A stretch of 64,000 bases of DNA, taken from positions 1,426,001 through 1,490,000 of the forward strand of contig NZ_NOII01000001.1 in the NCBI RefSeq assembly GCF_002245695.1. The letters run 5' to 3'. The notes below the pieces were generated by a model. The model had not been told where the DNA came from, made no database searches, and saw only the letters and a program-made list of their open reading frames with translations. Origin of the DNA: Fictibacillus aquaticus. Lineage in GTDB: Bacteria > Bacillota > Bacilli > Bacillales > Fictibacillaceae. Made by a program: the position numbers and the translations under genes. Below, piece after piece: positions 9,141 through 16,801 of this stretch (its first letter is position 1; every line of letters begins with the position of its first letter).

Positions 9141-9806
9141 GTTGTAAAAAAGCAATCCTTCAAGCGCAGTGATACAAACGAAAAGCCATAACAATCCGGC
9201 AGAATAGCCAGCTACAATATCTGTCGGATAATGAACACCTAAATAAATTCTGCTAATTCCAATTAATATAATTACCACAGAAAAGAAAAGGGTCCAAAAT
9301 GTTTTTTCTTGTCTGGATCTCTGGCTTCTGACGACAAGGTAGCCAAGAAAGCCATAATAGATGAGGCTTCCCATTGCATGGCCAGAAGGAAAGCTGTAGC
9401 CGAGCTCCTCAATGATGGAAGCATTCGGCCGATCCCTTTCGAACCAGTGTTTTAAGGCAAGATTTAATAGACCTCCGCCGGCAGATGCAACTAGAAACAT
9501 GATCATCGCCCAATAATTTTTACGTTTGACACCCAGCCAGATAAGACTTGCAACAAGCAGTCCGGCTAATGCATATTTAGAACCTAGCTCCGTTATTCCA
9601 ACCATGATATGGTTTACAACTGGTTCCCGGACGCCGCTTGTCCACTCGATCACACGCTGGTCGATTTCAATCTTCTCCTGCTCTCTTACATCTTCTGACA
9701 GCTCCAAAAATAAATTCAGCGCTCCAAGCGCCGTTAAAAAACCGACCAGAATAATGACAACAGGAGTAATCGGAAACGGAATTTTTCTAAACAATTGTTT
9801 AAACAT
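9120..9806 (-). CDS. PAP2-family membrane phosphatase
   Basis: Integral membrane lipid phosphatase, probably acting on phosphatidylglycerophosphate, undecaprenyl diphosphate or a similar lipid phosphate at the outer face. The three PAP2 motifs are present: KHWFERDRP, then YSFPSGHAMG, then SRIYLGVHYPTD with the catalytic His. About six hydrophobic segments are visible. The start at 9806 (MFKQLFRKIPFP, 228 residues) is chosen for the AAAGG about 8 bases upstream; an upstream in-frame start would add 21 residues that run through the ribosome binding site. B. subtilis relatives are YodM and PgpB. The exact substrate is open. Confidence 0.87.
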   Translation of the reverse strand: MFKQLFRKIPFPITPVVIILVGFLTALGALNLFLELSEDVREQEKIEIDQRVIEWTSGVREPVVNHIMVGITELGSKYALAGLLVASLIWLGVKRKNYWAMIMFLVASAGGGLLNLALKHWFERDRPNASIIEELGYSFPSGHAMGSLIYYGFLGYLVVRSQRSRQEKTFWTLFFSVVIILIGISRIYLGVHYPTDIVAGYSAGLLWLFVCITALEGLLFYNKRRSRI

Positions 9807-9881
9807 CACATACACCTTTCCGTTTTCATTCTTATTGCTATAATTCCCGTAAAAATAAAAAATGAACATGTTTTGAGCAAT

Positions 9882-9926
9882 AAAAAAGCCGGCCCCAGCA
9901 TCTTATTCAGGAGATGCCATGGCCAG
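9882..9926 (-). terminator. Intrinsic terminator of the DUF3243 gene
   Basis: On the minus strand a GGCC...GCATC / GATGC...GGCC stem is followed by a run of six Ts, just past the DUF3243 stop. Confidence 0.75.
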
Positions 9927-9942
9927 CTCTAGCTGAGCATTA

Positions 9943-10275
9943 CTATTTTACAAGATTAACAAGCATGTGAGCCAGTTTGTGGCGCTGCTCCTGATCTCCT
10001 ACTTTCCAGAGCTCCTTCAGAAGATTTTCTTCTGCATTGCGCGGCTCCTCATGCTCTGCCAAGTATCCGGCCACCTTTTCCGCTGTCTTAGCCAGTGCCT
10101 CTTCGTCCATTCCTAACTTCTCGCCAAGAGCGACTCTTTTATGGAGATAGCTTTTAAAGTCGTTGAAGTTGGATAAAATCTCATCCTTCTTCCCTTCATC
10201 CATTCGGCTTACTGTTTCTTCCACTTTGCTAGTGTCTACATCCTGATCTTTAGTCATCATGTGATTGTTCTCCAT
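9943..10275 (-). CDS. DUF3243 family protein (YmfJ-like)
   Basis: Small acidic cytoplasmic helical protein of 110 residues with no known biochemical role. The family pattern covers most of it: a segment beginning MDEGKKDEILSNF, then the GEKLGMDEEAL core, and a C-terminal HKLAHMLVNLVK. The start at 10275 has AGGAGGAGATT upstream; an in-frame ATG at 10347 would run through that site. It is transcribed away from the ferritin-like gene, and a good SigB-like promoter precedes it, which suggests expression in general stress. Confidence 0.8.
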   Translation of the reverse strand: MENNHMMTKDQDVDTSKVEETVSRMDEGKKDEILSNFNDFKSYLHKRVALGEKLGMDEEALAKTAEKVAGYLAEHEEPRNAEENLLKELWKVGDQEQRHKLAHMLVNLVK

Positions 10276-10327
10276 CAGTAAAATCTCCTCCTGAAAATGT
10301 ATTTTTTGCTGTTGTACATACCATGTA

Positions 10328-10352
10328 TAACCCGTATACAAGGTCACTAAAC
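10328..10352 (-). promoter_or_regulatory. Candidate SigB promoter for the DUF3243 gene
   Basis: On the minus strand GTTTAG (10352-10347) is followed after 13 bases by GGGTTA (10333-10328), close to GTTTAA-N12-14-GGGTAT, with an extra G before the -35 (GGTTTAG). Confidence 0.5.
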
Positions 10353-10377
10353 CTTTTTAGCACATTGGAAAAAATTC

Positions 10378-10403
10378 GTTTATTGTCGTTGTAAAACGGG
10401 AAA
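10378..10403 (+). promoter_or_regulatory. Candidate SigB promoter for the ferritin-like gene
   Basis: GTTTAT at 10378-10383 and GGGAAA at 10398-10403 with a 14-base spacer. It is weaker than its divergent partner at 10328-10352, but the pair share the same intergenic region. Confidence 0.4.
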
Positions 10404-10438
10404 GATGAAGAAGACGATTTATTAGGAGGTTATATGAA

Positions 10439-10870
10439 ATGGACAAAGACTTACAAACACTTATTGACGGATTAAATGAAGATCTAGCGAATGAATATTC
10501 TGCCGTAATCATGTACAACCACAACGCAGCGACTGTTTCAGGGCTGTACCGCCAGATTTTAAAGCCTTTCTTTCAAAGTGAAATTTCGGATGAGCAGGGA
10601 CATGCTCTTTATTTAGCAGAAAAAATTAAAACCCTCGGCGGAACACCGACCACAACACCGAAGCCAGTTAAACAGCTGACAGATGTTCGCGAGATGCTCG
10701 AAGAAGCGCGCAATGCCGAAGTAGATACGATTAAGCGCTACGAACAGAGAAAGGAACAAGCATCAAAGCTGAACATGACAGAGCTTGTCGTAAAGCTTGA
10801 AGACATGATCGCTGATGAAACGAATCACAAAGAAGAGATGGACCGTCTGCTTCAGGATAACCGTTTCTAA
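10439..10870 (+). CDS. Ferritin-like/bacterioferritin-type diiron protein
   Basis: Predicted four-helix ferritin-like protein of 143 residues. Possible metal ligands are visible: a Glu in NEDLANEYSAVIMY on helix 1, an ExxxH pair in SEISDEQGHALYL on helix 2, and later Glu/His residues in EVDTIKRYEQ and DETNHKEEMD. This arrangement resembles bacterioferritin-type or rubrerythrin-like proteins rather than classical Dps. A probable role is iron or peroxide handling. AGGAGG lies 9 bases before the ATG. A SigB-like promoter upstream fits stress expression. Whether it forms cages or degrades peroxide cannot be told from the sequence. Confidence 0.82.
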   Translation: MDKDLQTLIDGLNEDLANEYSAVIMYNHNAATVSGLYRQILKPFFQSEISDEQGHALYLAEKIKTLGGTPTTTPKPVKQLTDVREMLEEARNAEVDTIKRYEQRKEQASKLNMTELVVKLEDMIADETNHKEEMDRLLQDNRF

Positions 10871-10886
10871 AACACACATATAACAA

Positions 10887-10915
10887 ACGCCGCACGTATT
10901 ACGTGCGGCGTTTTA
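10887..10915. terminator. Bidirectional terminator between the ferritin-like gene and ecsC
   Basis: GCCGCACGT / ACGTGCGGC stem with a short loop, Ts on the plus side, and an AAC and A-rich tract on the other; it serves two convergent genes. Confidence 0.8.
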
Positions 10916-11650
10916 TTATTTCTCCAGCAGCCTCCTGCGTCTATAACAGTTTTTAGCTGTTTTTCCGAGCTCATCAAGAAAATTATAGTTCGCATAAGCG
11001 CCTACAACAGCTCCAATTCCCGGGACCATCTGCAGCAGCTTGATAAGATCAATATGATCACGGTAATCCTGCTGAAAGCTTTGCCAGTCCAGCTTTTCAA
11101 GAAACGAATCATCTGGTGGATACAACGCTTCTTTTTTGTGCCAGTTCACGATTCTTTCGTAGTTCTCTTCTTTTTTCATCGGGCTTGAGAACGCCAGCTG
11201 AAATACATATAAAATGTACAGGCGTTCTCGGTAGTCAGAAATGTTGCATCCGTAAATGCTTGCTGCCTCGAATAAAAACTTCATCTTGATCCCGAGCAGC
11301 AATGGAAAGTCAGCCAAACCGAGAAAAATGCCGCCAGCGCCAGTACCGGCTCCTTCAAGTGCAGCCGTTTTTCTGTAAAAGCCGAGCCTGTCGTCCAGCT
11401 TATGATCTCTTTCCCATAATGTTTTGCCTCGAAGCGCATCCTTTTTTGTCGTGTATTCTGATCCAGCCAGCGTCGCCCGAATCATATGTTTAATGGCTGC
11501 TGTTATAGCATCATGCACCTTCTGAGGTATTTTTTCATTTATCTTTGTTTGAAGCGCCTTTGCGGACTTGTTCCAGATTGTCGGCCGCTTTAACACTGAT
11601 TTTTCCCACGTTTGCAGTTCGAGAAGCACTTGTTCTTCATACGGGTTCAT
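10916..11650 (-). CDS. ecsC: EcsC family protein
   Basis: Third member of the Ecs locus; the role of EcsC is poorly defined. 244 residues starting MNPYEEQVLLELQTWEKS, close in size to B. subtilis EcsC. The family core is visible: a segment with KVHDAITAAIKHMIRATLAG, then a Gly-rich GAGTGAGGIFLGLADFPLLL membrane-like stretch, and a second hydrophobic Gly-rich segment MVPGIGAVVGAYANYNFLDE. The start at 11650 is preceded by AGGAGTGGAAAC. The gene follows ecsA and ecsB in the same direction but is separated from ecsB by a flavoprotein oxidase gene, unlike B. subtilis. Confidence 0.88.
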   Translation of the reverse strand: MNPYEEQVLLELQTWEKSVLKRPTIWNKSAKALQTKINEKIPQKVHDAITAAIKHMIRATLAGSEYTTKKDALRGKTLWERDHKLDDRLGFYRKTAALEGAGTGAGGIFLGLADFPLLLGIKMKFLFEAASIYGCNISDYRERLYILYVFQLAFSSPMKKEENYERIVNWHKKEALYPPDDSFLEKLDWQSFQQDYRDHIDLIKLLQMVPGIGAVVGAYANYNFLDELGKTAKNCYRRRRLLEK

Positions 11651-11699
11651 GTTTCCACTCCTAAAGTTTCCTGTCATAAGGCGTGGAGGAAGGCAGTTT

Positions 11700-13058
11700 T
11701 TAAAGCGGGGGTATCCCAAGAGGAAACGTAAACACATTTTCTGGGTCATACTTTGTCTTGATCTCCCTGAGCCGCGGAAGATTGCTTCCATATGCCTGCT
11801 CAAGCCAATTTTCGATACAGTTATCATGAAAATTGACATACGCTCCTTCAGCAAAAGGCAGCAATTCATCACGCATCCTTTCCACCCATTTGACATTCTT
11901 CCTTGCTTCCTCTTTTTCCTGCCATTTTGTAATATACAGCAGGCTGAAAAGTGCCTTCCTGTGCACATATGCAGTATCAGCCGGACTCTGCTTCATCACG
12001 TTTCCAGCAAGTGCCTGAAGCTGCACCTTGTTTTCAACGCTTGGAGAATTCGCAAGAAAATGCTTTAAGATTTTAATTCCCGCGGAAGGCAGAAGCTCAT
12101 TTGCAAACGCGCCTGTATTTTTAAAAGGATGTGCGTCCGGATCACCATGACCGATATCATACTCTTCCATTCCCGGCATCAAGCCGCCGAAAATTCTGAC
12201 TGCATCGATATAAGGCACTTCCTGGATCACCACTTCTTTTGCTGGGTAAGATTCGATCAGCGGCTTCAGAAGCTTTCTTAATTTCTCCTCAGGTCCGAGG
12301 TACTCCCCAAGAGACTTCAGCTCTCCTATTTCTTTTGTGTAAATATCAAGAATTCCCGTAAGCTTTTTGTCTGTGAACGGAGCCCAATTTTGAAAAGCAT
12401 CTACAACCTGTTTGAATCCTTTCCAGTCCCATACTATTTTAAAAATGGATACTTTATTTACAGGAATCGCACGGAATAGAAACTTTGTCACGATGCCAAA
12501 GTTGTTGCCTCCTCCGCCTCGGCAAGCCCAAAACAGATCGCTGTTTTTCTTTTCTGAAGCATATACCACCGTACCGTCTGCTGTAACCATCTCTAATGCT
12601 AAAAGCGTGTCGCACAGCATTCCATATTGCCGTGTAAGCATGCCCCACCCGCCGCCGAGTGATAATCCGGCCAAGCCTACGGAGGGGCAGGTTCCCCCTG
12701 GTATCGTGACTCCTCTTTTATACAGTTCCGTGTACAGCGGCAGCAGCAAAGCCCCTGCCTGAACAGAAATCAGCTTCTTGTCCTTTGAAACACGGAAGCT
12801 TTTCATCTCGCTAATATCTATAACAAGTCCGTCATCGAGAGACGAATAGGCCTCATAGCTATGTCTACCTGTCCTGATACGAAATGGGACGCACTTTTCC
12901 TTCGCCCATTTTACCGCATTGACCACATCACAAGTTTCTTCACAAAATACAATCACACACGGATACAGATCGTAGCGGGTATTAAACTCTTCCCTTGCAA
13001 GCTCGTAATCACTGTCCCCTGGCACAACGATCCTGCCTGTTAGTTTTACATTCCCCAT
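11700..13058 (-). CDS. FAD-linked oxidoreductase, BBE type (YgaK/YvdP-like)
   Basis: Berberine-bridge-enzyme-like flavoprotein oxidase of about 452 residues. The PCMH FAD-binding domain fills the N-terminal half. His66 in RTGRHSYEAYS and Cys124 in GGTCPSVGLAGLSLGGG match the two residues that tether FAD in bicovalent members, so bicovalent flavin is predicted. The C-terminal BBE segment NLPRLREIKTKYDPENVF is present. The substrate is unknown; relatives oxidise sugars, alkaloids or other alcohols. The start is uncertain: the ATG at 13058 has GAGG at 12 bases, while the ATG at 13070 lies directly against it. The gene sits between ecsB and ecsC, an unusual place, although B. subtilis YgaK is a close relative of the same length. 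Confidence 0.85.
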   Translation of the reverse strand: MGNVKLTGRIVVPGDSDYELAREEFNTRYDLYPCVIVFCEETCDVVNAVKWAKEKCVPFRIRTGRHSYEAYSSLDDGLVIDISEMKSFRVSKDKKLISVQAGALLLPLYTELYKRGVTIPGGTCPSVGLAGLSLGGGWGMLTRQYGMLCDTLLALEMVTADGTVVYASEKKNSDLFWACRGGGGNNFGIVTKFLFRAIPVNKVSIFKIVWDWKGFKQVVDAFQNWAPFTDKKLTGILDIYTKEIGELKSLGEYLGPEEKLRKLLKPLIESYPAKEVVIQEVPYIDAVRIFGGLMPGMEEYDIGHGDPDAHPFKNTGAFANELLPSAGIKILKHFLANSPSVENKVQLQALAGNVMKQSPADTAYVHRKALFSLLYITKWQEKEEARKNVKWVERMRDELLPFAEGAYVNFHDNCIENWLEQAYGSNLPRLREIKTKYDPENVFTFPLGIPPL

Positions 13059-13157
13059 TTTTTCATCCATCCTCTTCACTTGGTTACTAGCACCATATGA
13101 AAAGAATAAGAATAACGTTAAAGCAAAGTTGGCTGACACTTATACATTTCTTAACGT

Positions 13158-13183
13158 AAAAAAACACCGGCATGAGCCGGCGT
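13158..13183 (-). terminator. Intrinsic terminator after ecsB
   Basis: On the minus strand GCCGGC-TCAT-GCCGGT is followed by seven Ts, immediately after the ecsB stop. It separates ecsAB from the downstream oxidase and ecsC. Confidence 0.85.
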
Positions 13184-14401
13184 TTAGTGATGGATCGCTT
13201 GTTTTTTTACCATAACCGGGACGTACCACTTTGAATAGACAACCCCGGCTGCTGCGATGATAAGAGCAACAAGCGCATCCCTTGCCTCAGCAAAATAAAA
13301 GAGAGCATAAAACACACTCTGAACCGCGGTTATAATACCAAGCCAAGATGCAAATGAGCTCACTTTCTGGTCCCATCTTATCGGATACAATTCAAACATA
13401 GCATTGCGTTTATGGTGCAGCAAAATAGCACATAGCTGGAGTGCGGTCATCTGCAAAAAGAGGAGTATAACAGCCGTCTGCCACCAGCCATCAGGGATCA
13501 AATAAATGAACAGCCAGCCAATCAAAATAAGCCGGATGTAAAGGGGCAGATAATCGTTCGCACGCACAAACGTCTTCATATACAGGTTTCCGAGAACTTT
13601 ACCAGGACTGTATCGTGCTGAAGTGAGCCAGTTCAGCCAGCGCCTAGGCGTCATTGTCTGCTGAAGAGCCGGCACATCTGTAAAAAGGTTGGCGACTCGG
13701 TACACTTTCATCTGCATCACATGTTCTTTTTGCAGCAAGTGCTCCCATTGGTAGCCGTGCATTTTTTTGAATACGCCAAAAACAAAATTTTTCAGCACAT
13801 ACATCACTGCCAACAGGGCCGCCAAAAAAACGAATGACGCATTCTGGAATAACAAGAAAGTATAGACTGCGTTCACTGCGGCTCTTAAAAACATATAACC
13901 TCGCCTCTGCTTAGCATATGGCAGCCGCTGCTCTTCCCAGGAAACATATAAATTGAATGCTTTGGAAAGGAGCAGGAACATCGCAAACCACAAGTAGCCC
14001 ATTGTGTCTTCTCTAATAAAAGCTTGCACAAGCGGCCAGAACAGCGTAAACAGCAGCAGGGTGGTGAACAGCTGAACGGCAAGGCTGTATTTCAGAGCAT
14101 GAGAAAAATAATTCTTCATTCTCGATTCGACCGGAAGCAAGAACACAAGGTCCGCCTTTTTCAGCAGCGTCCTGACAGGACTTCGAGTGAGCCAGTAAGT
14201 AAAGACAGCCGCCAGCAGCAGTTCTGCCGGGAAATTCTCTGGAAGCATCTTAATCAGCTTTGCATAATAAATGCTGCCTATTACGATCAGCAAGAACATT
14301 GACACGATCAGCCCGCTGCTTGCCATGACTCTGAAATACCGGAGACTCTCAGTAAAGTAGTCATTGCGTCTCACTGTCCAGACTTTCTTCATATCCATCA
14401 T
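13184..14401 (-). CDS. ecsB: ABC transporter permease EcsB
   Basis: Membrane part of the EcsAB exporter-type transporter, which in B. subtilis affects protein secretion, competence, regulated intramembrane proteolysis and biofilm formation. 405 residues with several clusters of hydrophobic helices (for example SGLIVSMFLLIVIGSIYY near residue 30 and LYIRLILIGWLFIYLIP in the second half). The ATG overlaps the ecsA stop by 4 bases (ATGA), so translation is coupled. Length agrees with B. subtilis EcsB. The transported substrate is not known. Confidence 0.9.
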   Translation of the reverse strand: MMDMKKVWTVRRNDYFTESLRYFRVMASSGLIVSMFLLIVIGSIYYAKLIKMLPENFPAELLLAAVFTYWLTRSPVRTLLKKADLVFLLPVESRMKNYFSHALKYSLAVQLFTTLLLFTLFWPLVQAFIREDTMGYLWFAMFLLLSKAFNLYVSWEEQRLPYAKQRRGYMFLRAAVNAVYTFLLFQNASFVFLAALLAVMYVLKNFVFGVFKKMHGYQWEHLLQKEHVMQMKVYRVANLFTDVPALQQTMTPRRWLNWLTSARYSPGKVLGNLYMKTFVRANDYLPLYIRLILIGWLFIYLIPDGWWQTAVILLFLQMTALQLCAILLHHKRNAMFELYPIRWDQKVSSFASWLGIITAVQSVFYALFYFAEARDALVALIIAAAGVVYSKWYVPVMVKKQAIHH

Positions 14402-15141
14402 AATTTGCCGCCTCTTGCTGCAAGCAGATAAATATCATCCAATCCAGCATCAGCCAATCCGGTCTCCTCCTGAAGCTGCTTTAATGTACCTTTTAGCACC
14501 ATATGTCCGTTATGCATGATTAGAAAACGGTCGCAATATTTTTCGGCTGTGGATAAGATATGAGTCGACATTAATATTCCCGCTCCGTTATTGCGGAAGC
14601 GGACCATATAATCAAGAAACGACTGGATGCCGATCGGGTCCAATCCGACAAACGGCTCATCCACCACATATAAGTCAGGTTCTACGAGCAAAGCACAAAG
14701 GATCATCACCTTTTGCTTCATCCCTTTTGAGAACTCACTCGGAAACCATTTAATTTTATTTTCCATATGAAATTCTTCAAGCAGCGGTCTGACACGCTGA
14801 AGAAATGTTTTCTCCTCCAGACCGTATGCCATTGCTGTGAGTTCAAGATGCTCCCACAATGTGAGTTCATCGTAAAGCACAGGCGTTTCAGGTATGTATG
14901 ACAAACAGCCTCTGTACTCATCGGGTTCTTCACGGAACGTTTTACCCGCAATGGCAGCCGTTCCTTTCATCGGCTCCATCAGTCCGAGCACATGCTTGAT
15001 CGTCGTGCTTTTCCCTGCTCCATTTAATCCGATCAGACCGACAATCTCCCCTGATGCTACATGAAAGTTCAAATCATGGATTACCGGCTTTTCAGGGACA
15101 TAACCGCCGCTAAGCCCGTTCACTTCTAAAATTCGCTTCAT
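14398..15141 (-). CDS. ecsA: ABC transporter ATP-binding protein EcsA
   Basis: ATPase of the EcsAB transporter, 247 residues. Walker A is GLNGAGKSTT, the signature region is EFSKGMKQK, and Walker B is DLYVVDEPFVGLDP, followed by the H-loop in MSTHILS. The start at 15141 (MKRILEVNGLSG) is preceded by AAGGGATTAGG; upstream in-frame ATGs would add ten residues. It is first in an operon with ecsB. The hit gene that lies next to ecsA in B. subtilis is not here; a long palindromic repeat and the PCYCGC lipoprotein gene take its place. Confidence 0.93.
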   Translation of the reverse strand: MKRILEVNGLSGGYVPEKPVIHDLNFHVASGEIVGLIGLNGAGKSTTIKHVLGLMEPMKGTAAIAGKTFREEPDEYRGCLSYIPETPVLYDELTLWEHLELTAMAYGLEEKTFLQRVRPLLEEFHMENKIKWFPSEFSKGMKQKVMILCALLVEPDLYVVDEPFVGLDPIGIQSFLDYMVRFRNNGAGILMSTHILSTAEKYCDRFLIMHNGHMVLKGTLKQLQEETGLADAGLDDIYLLAARGGKL

Positions 15142-15236
15142 CCTAATCCCTTCTTTGCTATACGTCATCATCTATCTACATTCTACCAAATTTTTCACTA
15201 TTTTATCAGCGTGCTGCAGTGCAGAGGATTCCATCG

Positions 15237-15305
15237 TGGGGTACGGTACTCGTTCCCTAAACTCCTTCTGCTGACTGAGTCATATCTTTCGAGTACCGGA
15301 CCCCA
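15237..15305. repeat. Long palindrome, family copy A
   Basis: A TGGGGTACGGTACTCG arm at 15237-15252 is matched, with one mismatch, by the inverted arm CGAGTACCGGACCCCA at 15290-15305. The 37-base centre is unrelated to that of the other copies. The same arms recur at 31826-31958 and 32827-32890. Confidence 0.8.
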
Positions 15306-15320
15306 ATAAATATCCGGAAT

Positions 15321-15358
15321 AAAACAGCCCCGAAAGGAGTTATTCTTTCGGGACTGTT
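15321..15358 (-). terminator. Intrinsic terminator of the PCYCGC lipoprotein gene
   Basis: On the minus strand ACAGTCCCGAAAG / CTTTCGGGGCTGT forms a long stem followed by TTTTATT. Confidence 0.85.
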
Positions 15359-15386
15359 ATTGCCATCAGGCCTTTAATCTCAGCAC

Positions 15387-15905
15387 TTACGCTTCTGGCA
15401 TCGGTGTTGGCGTTGGCTTGGCATAGCCTTCTTTGTATGTTTCATCAATATAATCACGGATCTCAAGTGCACTCTTTCCTTCTGATGCCTGTTTCATGCT
15501 GACAGCCGCAATTTCAAGACATGTACCACAGCGTGTGCCGTGATCATCCCAAACAATTTCACCGCTATCTTTGTTTTCTGCAACAAAGCAGTCATAGTTA
15601 TTCTTATGGCCGGCAGAGTCTCCGCATCCACAATAGCATGGCATGGACTCCAGCAATTCTTTATGTGCCGGAACCTCCTTGTAAACCGCTGTGATCACTT
15701 CCTGCTTTCCATTTAGAAAAGAAGGAAGTGTTTCCGCCGAAGCAGTGAGCTCTCTTACATCTCCATTAGACAATTTACCTTCATGAGATTCGTGAGCTTC
15801 GTGTTTTTTATGGTTTTCATTGTTATCATGATCAGCACTGCCACATGCAGAGAGCAACAGGCTCGTTCCGATCATGATTGCAGCACCATGGACTTTTATC
15901 GTCAT
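15387..15905 (-). CDS. PCYCGC-motif lipoprotein
   Basis: Predicted surface lipoprotein of 172 residues. The signal peptide ends in a lipobox LLLSACGS, so the Cys near residue 21 should be acylated. A His/Glu-rich linker (HKKHEAHESHEG) follows and may bind metal. The domain core holds MPCYCGCGDSAGH, then NNYDCFVAE and GTRCGTCLEIA, giving at least six conserved Cys that look like a metal- or redox-binding site. The C-terminal TPTPMPEA tail is low-complexity. Function is unknown; members of this family are common in Bacillaceae, and a copper or other metal role is inference from the Cys/His content. GGAGATGATGTAAG precedes the ATG. Confidence 0.83.
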   Translation of the reverse strand: MTIKVHGAAIMIGTSLLLSACGSADHDNNENHKKHEAHESHEGKLSNGDVRELTASAETLPSFLNGKQEVITAVYKEVPAHKELLESMPCYCGCGDSAGHKNNYDCFVAENKDSGEIVWDDHGTRCGTCLEIAAVSMKQASEGKSALEIRDYIDETYKEGYAKPTPTPMPEA

Positions 15906-16095
15906 CTTACATCATCTCCACTTTAAGTAAACATTACATTCATCATACTAAATACTACATTGCATTTCCATAAAGGTGTATAAGCAGTACTCTCGTGGAC
16001 ACACTATATTTGAAGAAGGTATCCCCCCTTCTTCAGGGAGATTTTGCTTAACATCAGGTTTTTAGTCATAACCAGACTTAAAGGAGATGGTTCTC

Positions 16096-16134
16096 TTGGA
16101 CAATTATGTGCTTGAGACGGCATATTCTTATTAA
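16096..16134 (+). CDS. Possible 12-residue peptide
   Basis: TTG-initiated frame encoding MDNYVLETAYSY, with AAAGGAG 9 bases upstream, a spacing as good as any gene in the window. A terminator follows about 75 bases later, so a short plus-strand transcript is possible. I do not recognise the peptide and see no clear promoter. It could be chance. Confidence 0.25.
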   Translation: MDNYVLETAYSY

Positions 16135-16209
16135 ATCGAGGTGCATGATTAAAGAACAGATTGATTGTTACAGCGTACTCCTTTCTTCTCTAACCTCTTT
16201 AGGGAGAAG

Positions 16210-16242
16210 GGTCCTGTCTAGCGCAGGACTCTTTTTCTTTTT
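16210..16242 (+). terminator. Orphan plus-strand intrinsic terminator
   Basis: GGTCCTG / CAGGACT stem with a TCTAGCG loop, then CTTTTTCTTTTT. No annotated plus-strand gene lies upstream, so it implies a small transcript starting somewhere in 15950-16100. Confidence 0.6.
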
Positions 16243-16282
16243 GTTCGCAAATAATGTTGCAATGTAAGAAATCAAAGAAGCC

Positions 16283-16611
16283 GTTGATTTCCATTTCAGG
16301 TGCACGCTTTCCGCGGGGCGTGGCGAAAAGCAGAAACGGCTCGTTCAGCCCCGACAAGCAAAAGGGAAAGGGACCGGTAAGTCGCTCTTTGACTTATTGG
16401 GCACTTGCCCTTTTGACCTCGAGGGGCTAGCCGTTTTCTGCTGGACAGGTGAGCCCCTTTGCCGCTATGCGCCCTAAAGGGTCTCACCTGTCCCACTCGT
16501 CCCGCAGGATAAGGAAAGCTACGTAGCAAGACATCGCACGAAGAAAATGTGATCTTCATTTTCGAGGAGTCGGCGCCTTTCACTCCGATCAACTTATTCA
16601 ATGAAGCATCC
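16283..16611 (+). repeat. 130-bp family repeat, copy 1 (expanded by two inserts)
   Basis: It shares the ends GTTGATTTCC...TTTCAGGTGCACGC and ACTCCGATCAACTT with copies at 19480 and 31521, and the internal GTGAGCCCC...GGGTCTCAC hairpin. It is longer (313 bases to the shared end) because of two insertions: about 16321-16447, itself bounded by AGCAGAAACGGCT / AGCCGTTTTCTGCT inverted arms, and about 16506-16565, with a GAAAATG / CATTTTC hairpin. A minus-strand open frame through it (16296-16613) is a by-product of the GC-rich repeat. Confidence 0.85.
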
Positions 16612-16768
16612 AAAGTTGATGCATGTATGAGATAAAAAATGGAAGCATTCCTTAAAGATTTACCGCTGAAGAATTATCTTCACCTTAAGGAAATTCCAAA
16701 GAACAACATTACAGAATCAACCCGTCTAAAAGCAACAATTTTTCAAAAAAACTTCGTCTATAACCGTT

Positions 16769-16798
16769 AAAAGAGAGCCATTTAAGACTCTCTTTTAC
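16769..16798 (-). terminator. Intrinsic terminator of secA
   Basis: On the minus strand AAAAGAGAG / CTCTCTTTT with a TCTTAAATGG loop, directly after the secA stop. Confidence 0.8.
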
Positions 16799-16801
16799 AG
16801 G

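Larger units (their letters stand above)
15906..16801. other. Long intergenic region between the lipoprotein gene and secA
   Basis: About 900 bases without a confident gene. B. subtilis has prfB downstream of secA; no prfB is seen here. The region holds a GAAGAAGG/CCTTCTTC hairpin near 16012, a 12-codon reading frame with an excellent ribosome binding site (16096-16134), a plus-strand intrinsic terminator (16210-16242), the expanded 130-bp-family repeat (16283-16611), and the secA terminator (16769-16798). A 43-codon frame at 16639-16770 has no ribosome binding site. Confidence 0.7.

Noticed and set aside
16145-16267. 40-codon plus-strand frame (start MIKEQIDCYSV)
   Set aside because: The GAGG before it is only 3 bases from the ATG, and the frame runs straight through the orphan terminator.
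16296-16613. Minus-strand open frame of 105 codons
   Set aside because: It lies wholly within the expanded repeat, has no ribosome binding site, and similar frames arise from the other GC-rich copies.
16639-16770. 43-codon plus-strand frame (start MEAFLKDLPLKNY)
   Set aside because: Protein-like composition but no ribosome binding site and it ends in the secA terminator. Left out as a gene, may deserve a check.
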